Positions 60,185-64,000 of a DNA stretch of 64,000 nt are shown here, in pieces. The DNA lies in the NCBI GenBank assembly GCA_949752795.1, contig OX457074.1, positions 5,345,527 through 5,409,526 of the forward strand. The letters are read 5' to 3'. The stretch is from Hyperoodon ampullatus (lineage: Eukaryota > Chordata > Mammalia > Artiodactyla > Ziphiidae). A program made the translations under genes and the position numbers. The notes below the pieces were generated by a model that was not told where the DNA came from, did no database searches, and was given only the letters and a program-made list of their open reading frames with translations. Within the stretch, counting starts at the first letter, position 1, and every line of letters starts with the position of its first letter.

Positions 60185-60405
60185 CTTTGGGCTCTGATTC
60201 CTGGCCACCCTACTTACCAGCTTTAAAGGATGCTGAATGCCTTGAGCAAGTTACATAATGGCTCTCAGTCTTGATTTTCCCATCTGTAAAATGGGGACAA
60301 TTATCCTACACCTCATAGGGTTGTTGTTAGTACTAAATGGGATAGTACCTGTATTGAGTTTAGCACAGGGCTGGCAATAGAGTGCGCCTTCAATAAATGT
60401 CCACT
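60185..60405 (+). repeat. MIR SINE, sense, nearly complete
   Basis: 'ccttgagcaagttacataat', 'ttttcccatctgtaaaatgg', 'catagggttgttgttagtac' and a 'cttcaataaatgtccactct' end. Confidence 0.9.
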
Positions 60406-61380
60406 CTCCTTTTTATTAAAGCACTTTGTAAACTGTAACATGCTTTATGCTATTAGTTTCTTGCACATACCCCCGGCACATACACACTCAGAATGCTTTG
60501 TCTACATGAGAACTGAGTTTTTGTTGAATTAATGGGTGAATGAATGGATGACTAAGTGAATTAATGCTTCCTTGGGGTCGAAAGATACCCCCTGCCCTCT
60601 TCTTTGGACACTGGGGCCTGGGTTAAGCCTCACAGGTCCCTACCAGCTCTGCTTTCTGCTCCAGGCAGGAGGCAGACCTCCTCAGCATGGGGGAGCCCTT
60701 CAGAGGCTCTTCCATCCATGCCCTGTCTCCTGTCAGGAATGACCTCAGCTCCCTTCAGACCCCCAGAGAAAGAGGCCTGAGGGGTCAGGAGGATATACCT
60801 TGGGGTATGGAGAACTTCAGTCCTCTCAGTCTGTTTGCTGCCCCTGTCTTTTCTTCCTTCAGAAAAATGGAACAAGTTTTTCTCACTCGACACATTTCAA
60901 CTTTTTTTTAGAAGATACAATAAAAAAAAAAAAAAAAAAAAACAGGGGAAAATTGGAACAGAGGGAGGTGTGGGATGGGCCCGCCTTAGACATGGGCTTG
61001 AGAGAGGTATAACACACACGTGTCCACATACACATGCAGAAGCATGAACATCCAGGGACGTCTGTGCTCCTCTCTGTGCATCCAGAGATGCAGAGATGCA
61101 GTGATGGAGAGACAGAAAGAGCCAGAAATGGAAGGAAGGAGATGGAAGGAGAAGGACACCCAGAGATGCCATCTGTTCCTCCCCCTGGCATTGGGGGAAG
61201 GGAGGTGGTGAGGGGCCTGGTCCCCTCTGGGTCTCTGAGAGGGAAAGGAGAACGCTGGGCACCTCAGCCAGGTCGGGAAGCCTCCCATCTCTGCTGCCCA
61301 CTCCCATCCAGGGAGCTGGGAGCTGAGGGTCTGAGGTTCCCATGGAGACATAGCCCCATCCCAGGGGAGGCCACAGTCTG
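60406..61380. other. Upstream flank; only an A-run
   Basis: About 20 A at 60,922-60,941 without a SINE body. Otherwise nothing recognised. Confidence 0.5.
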
Positions 61381-61387
61381 GGCACCT

Positions 61388-61421
61388 AAAATGGCTGCCT
61401 CAGAGGGGTGGCAGCCATTTT
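61388..61421. promoter_or_regulatory. Perfect 12-base inverted repeat of YY1-like sites
   Basis: AAAATGGCTGCC (61,388-61,399) and its exact reverse complement GGCAGCCATTTT (61,410-61,421) are separated by 10 bases. The half-site resembles the YY1 consensus AANATGGCNGC. It lies about 3.4 kb upstream of the NEUROD2 promoter. Confidence 0.5.
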
Positions 61422-61581
61422 GTGCAGGCGTAGGTCCTGGGGGGGAGCGTTGGGGATGTAGAGGGGAGAGAGAGGGAAGGGATAGGTCGTTCCTGAGCAG
61501 TCTAGGTAATCGTGCTCAGAGGACAGGAGAATGTTCTATAAAACTGCTCTCACCAAAAAAAACCCAAAACAGAACCAAAAA

Positions 61582-61602
61582 CCAAAAAAAAAAAAAAAAA
61601 AA
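61582..61602 (+). repeat. A-run
   Basis: About 20 A with flanking CCAAAA words. Confidence 0.9.
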
Positions 61603-61779
61603 AACCAACACACCACACACACACAGATCTGTAAACCCGCGTTCCATTCTGACACCCAGAAAGGACACCTAGCCAGACGCCACCACCACCACCAGCACCA
61701 TGCTCCAGATAAGACTGGTGCGGGCAATTGTGCCGCAGGAGATTCCATTTCCCACCAAAGTGCCAGACCACGAGGGGCA

Positions 61780-62350
61780 GGCGGATTAGAACCCAGGCGT
61801 CCATTCCCCGCCCGCGGCCCTCCAACTCCCGGGGCCTCCCCGGCTGAGGTGGGCAGGCGGGTTAAGAACGAGGACAGGAGCGGGGCGAGGAGGGGCGGTC
61901 TGCTCTGCTCGCCCCCGCCTCTGATTTGAGGGGAAGGGCAGGAATGTGGGGCTCCTCGGAGGGCCGGTGCTCCCGGCATCGGCTGTGCTGTGGGGAAGGA
62001 GGGAGGGGAGGGGCCGGCCGGCGCTGCCCAGACGGCGACTCTTCCATCAGTTCGGATGCCCGAAGCTTCCTCCTGCAGTATCAGAGCACCTGCCGCCCTC
62101 TTCCCCAGCCCCCTGCCCACCTCCAGTCCAAAAGGACGTTGGGGGAGGGGACCTGCCGCTTCTTCCTGGCTCTGGGGTGGGCACCTGCCCCGCTGCCCCC
62201 TCCCCCCACCCGCTGCAGTGTTCTGGGGAGCGGCGGGCACGCCAGATGGCGTGGCTGAGAATGCGGCGACGTTGCCGGGAGGTGAGGGCTGGCACGGGTG
62301 ATATGCGGCTGCGTGCCTTGTGGTGCCACCGGGGAGGGGGAGGGGGAGGG
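61780..62350. promoter_or_regulatory. CpG island about 4 kb upstream of NEUROD2
   Basis: Frequent CpGs across about 570 bases, e.g. GGGCCGGCCGGCGC and AATGCGGCGACGTTGCCGG. Frames on both strands are composition-driven. Candidate distal promoter or enhancer of NEUROD2, or start of a divergent transcript. Confidence 0.5.
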
Positions 62351-62740
62351 GAGGACCAGTGAGGTGTAGCCCGCCTCCTCTGTGCTGACCTCCTGGCCTG
62401 ACCTCCAGAGCTCACTACCAGGATTCTCTTCGACTTCCTTCGCCGCCTGCGCCCTGGGCTCCCGCTCTGGGCCTAGGCGCCACGCAAAGATAGGTGGGCA
62501 CATGCCCGCCGCTCCAGGCGTGAGCTGAGAGTCCTGGGTCAGACCCCGCTAACCAGGGACAAAGGCCGGTGGAGGAGACCCACTAGTCCTCCAGCAAAGC
62601 CAGCACCCTTGGGATTGGTCCTTTGCTCCAAGCGTACAGTGACCCGTGCCCCATAACCTTTGACTTCTGGCTTCTGAGCCCTGTTCTTCCGAAAAGAGCT
62701 CCTTCCCTGACAGGCTCTGGCCTCTGAGTCCTTTTTTTCG
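62351..62740. other. Upstream flank; nothing recognised
   Basis: No gene or repeat. Confidence 0.45.
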
Positions 62741-62744
62741 TCAA

Positions 62745-62975
62745 ACTCATTCTCATTCCTCACCAACAGGGTTCCTGGTTGGACACCTCCTCCTGGCAGC
62801 CTTCCCTGATCTCCCCAGGCAGCTTCAGTACTTACCACCCTCCGTCAGGAGAAACCATTTACCTGTGTCTCCCTGACTTGACTGTGGTGGCTACTTACCT
62901 TATATCTCAGTAGTCCGGGGCTTCACGTAGGTTGTATAGAGTTGGTGCTCAATAAATGCTCCTTGCATTAATGCC
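62745..62975 (+). repeat. L2 LINE 3' fragment, sense
   Basis: 'ctggcagccttccctgatct' and 'ggtgctcaataaatgctcct'. Confidence 0.72.
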
Positions 62976-63555
62976 TGGCTGATTTATAGGGTTTGGGGTA
63001 CTGGAGCCTTTCTCCAGAGACTCTTCGAAAGCAGTCAGGTCCAAGGCCCCGGGTCAATCCCTGAGCCCCCAGACTCCGCCTCCTGCCTTTTGCACCAATT
63101 TCAGTGTGGGGAGGAGGACTTGGGATGTGGGGGTCGCAGGTTCCCCTCAAAGTAGCTTTCAGAGAGAGGGCTCAGGGCATGGAGGCTGAGCCTGGGAGTG
63201 CCTGACGCCCATTCCCTGGGCACCAAGCTCAGATTCTGAAGCCACATGAGGCCCCAAATGCCTCCCCTTCCAGGGCGGTTCCTGCCCAGCTGTAGACCCC
63301 CTTCTCGGGCCTCACACCTCTCAGCAGGCTCAGAGCCCCTCTCCTTCCTCTCCCTACCCCGCACCTTCCCTGCATGGGGTAAAGGCAGCTCCCCGAGGGG
63401 AGGGGAGATGAGGTCCAGGGACACAGCTGAGTCCCACTCCCACTGCCATTTCTCCTTTGCTGATGCTACTCCCCAAAGCCACCCCCCAATATCTCAACCT
63501 TCTGTCTTATGGACCTGGCCCAGGCTCTCTTCCCCTGGGAAGCTCTGACTTCCCA
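62976..63555. other. Upstream flank; nothing recognised
   Basis: No gene or transposon. Confidence 0.45.
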
Positions 63556-63559
63556 CAGG

Positions 63560-63965
63560 CCCTTGCTCCTCTGGCTTCCCACATAGGACCGAGGCCATTC
63601 ATCCTGCTGAAAAGTCACATCTGAACGTGACATTCCCCTCCGCAAGCACCTTCAGTGGCTCCCCATCACCCCTAGGATCAGGCCATGCTCTTAGGGACAC
63701 CCTGATCTGGCTGCTACGCAGCTCTCTGTCGACGCGTGTCCCTGCCTTGAACTCTGCCCCTCAGCCACTCTAAACTCCTTCAGTTTTCATGAGCCTCATG
63801 TCTGTGAGCCCTTGCTCAGGCTGTCCCCTCTGCGTGGAGCACCCTCTCCACTTTCTTCACCTTTTAAGCCTAAGCATCACCTCCTCCAGGAAGTCTCTCT
63901 GGGTTAGACGCCCTCTCCAGACTTCCCTAATGCCTTCTGCACACCTCTATGGAGGCACAGGCCAT
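63560..63965 (+). repeat. L2 LINE fragment, sense
   Basis: 'ccttcagtggctccccatca', 'ccctgatctggctgctacgc', 'tctgcgtggagcaccctctc' and 'aagcatcacctcctccagga' in L2 order. It runs to near the window edge. Confidence 0.8.
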
Positions 63966-64000
63966 GACCTTTGCCTCATGGGTCTCTCCCACCTGGAAGG

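Overview
This is mammalian nuclear DNA. The organism is almost certainly a cetacean (whale or dolphin) or a close relative. The window carries many copies of a tRNA-derived SINE whose 5' end reads GGGCTTCCCTGGTGGCGCAG and whose A-tail follows a CCCGCGTACCGCA end. These are the CHR-type SINEs of cetaceans, hippos and ruminants, and the young, nearly identical CHR-2-like subfamily is typical of Cetacea. Older MIR, L2, L1 and MLT1-like elements complete a typical mammalian repeat load. Species cannot be fixed from the sequence alone.

The window holds one clear protein-coding gene, NEUROD2, on the minus strand. Its single coding exon (55,498-56,646) is intact and encodes a 382-residue neuronal bHLH transcription factor. 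I could place a splice acceptor five bases before the ATG, a consensus donor at 57,784/57,785, an intron of about 1.13 kb, a non-coding exon 1, a promoter with E-boxes and inverted CCAAT boxes, and a probable poly(A) signal at 53,894-53,899. In human the order is CDK12 - NEUROD2 - PPP1R1B. By synteny (inference) the CDK12 3' end should lie to the left, at or beyond the edge, and PPP1R1B beyond the right edge. I recognised no exon of either.

Region by region. 1-18 kb is intergenic, with one antisense L1 fragment, several SINEs and an RPL19 processed pseudogene (16.5-17.2 kb). 18.1-20.3 kb holds AT-rich, homeodomain-site-dense blocks followed by two RFX X-box motifs, and looks regulatory. 20-36 kb is mostly old repeats (MIR, L2, an MLT1-like LTR) plus an orphan CpG island with a (GCC)n tract at 27.85-28.43 kb. 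36-43.3 kb is a dense nest of CHR SINEs inserted into L2, MIR and L1 copies. A 200-base run of N lies at 46,030-46,229. From 43.25 kb to the end there are no recognisable CHR SINEs or L1s. This transposon-poor interval includes CpG-rich patches around 46.6-47.5, 49.1-50.1, 54.1-57.4 and 61.8-62.4 kb with NEUROD2 inside it, as expected of a developmental transcription-factor domain.

No operon, CRISPR array, defence system or other novel multi-gene system is present. The points of most interest are candidate non-coding regulatory blocks, an orphan CpG-island promoter, a palindromic pair of YY1-like sites, and well-resolved retrotransposition footprints: a triplicated target site at the RPL19 retrocopy and a target-site duplication around a bare poly(T). 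Conservation and regulatory activity are inferences here, since no alignment could be run.
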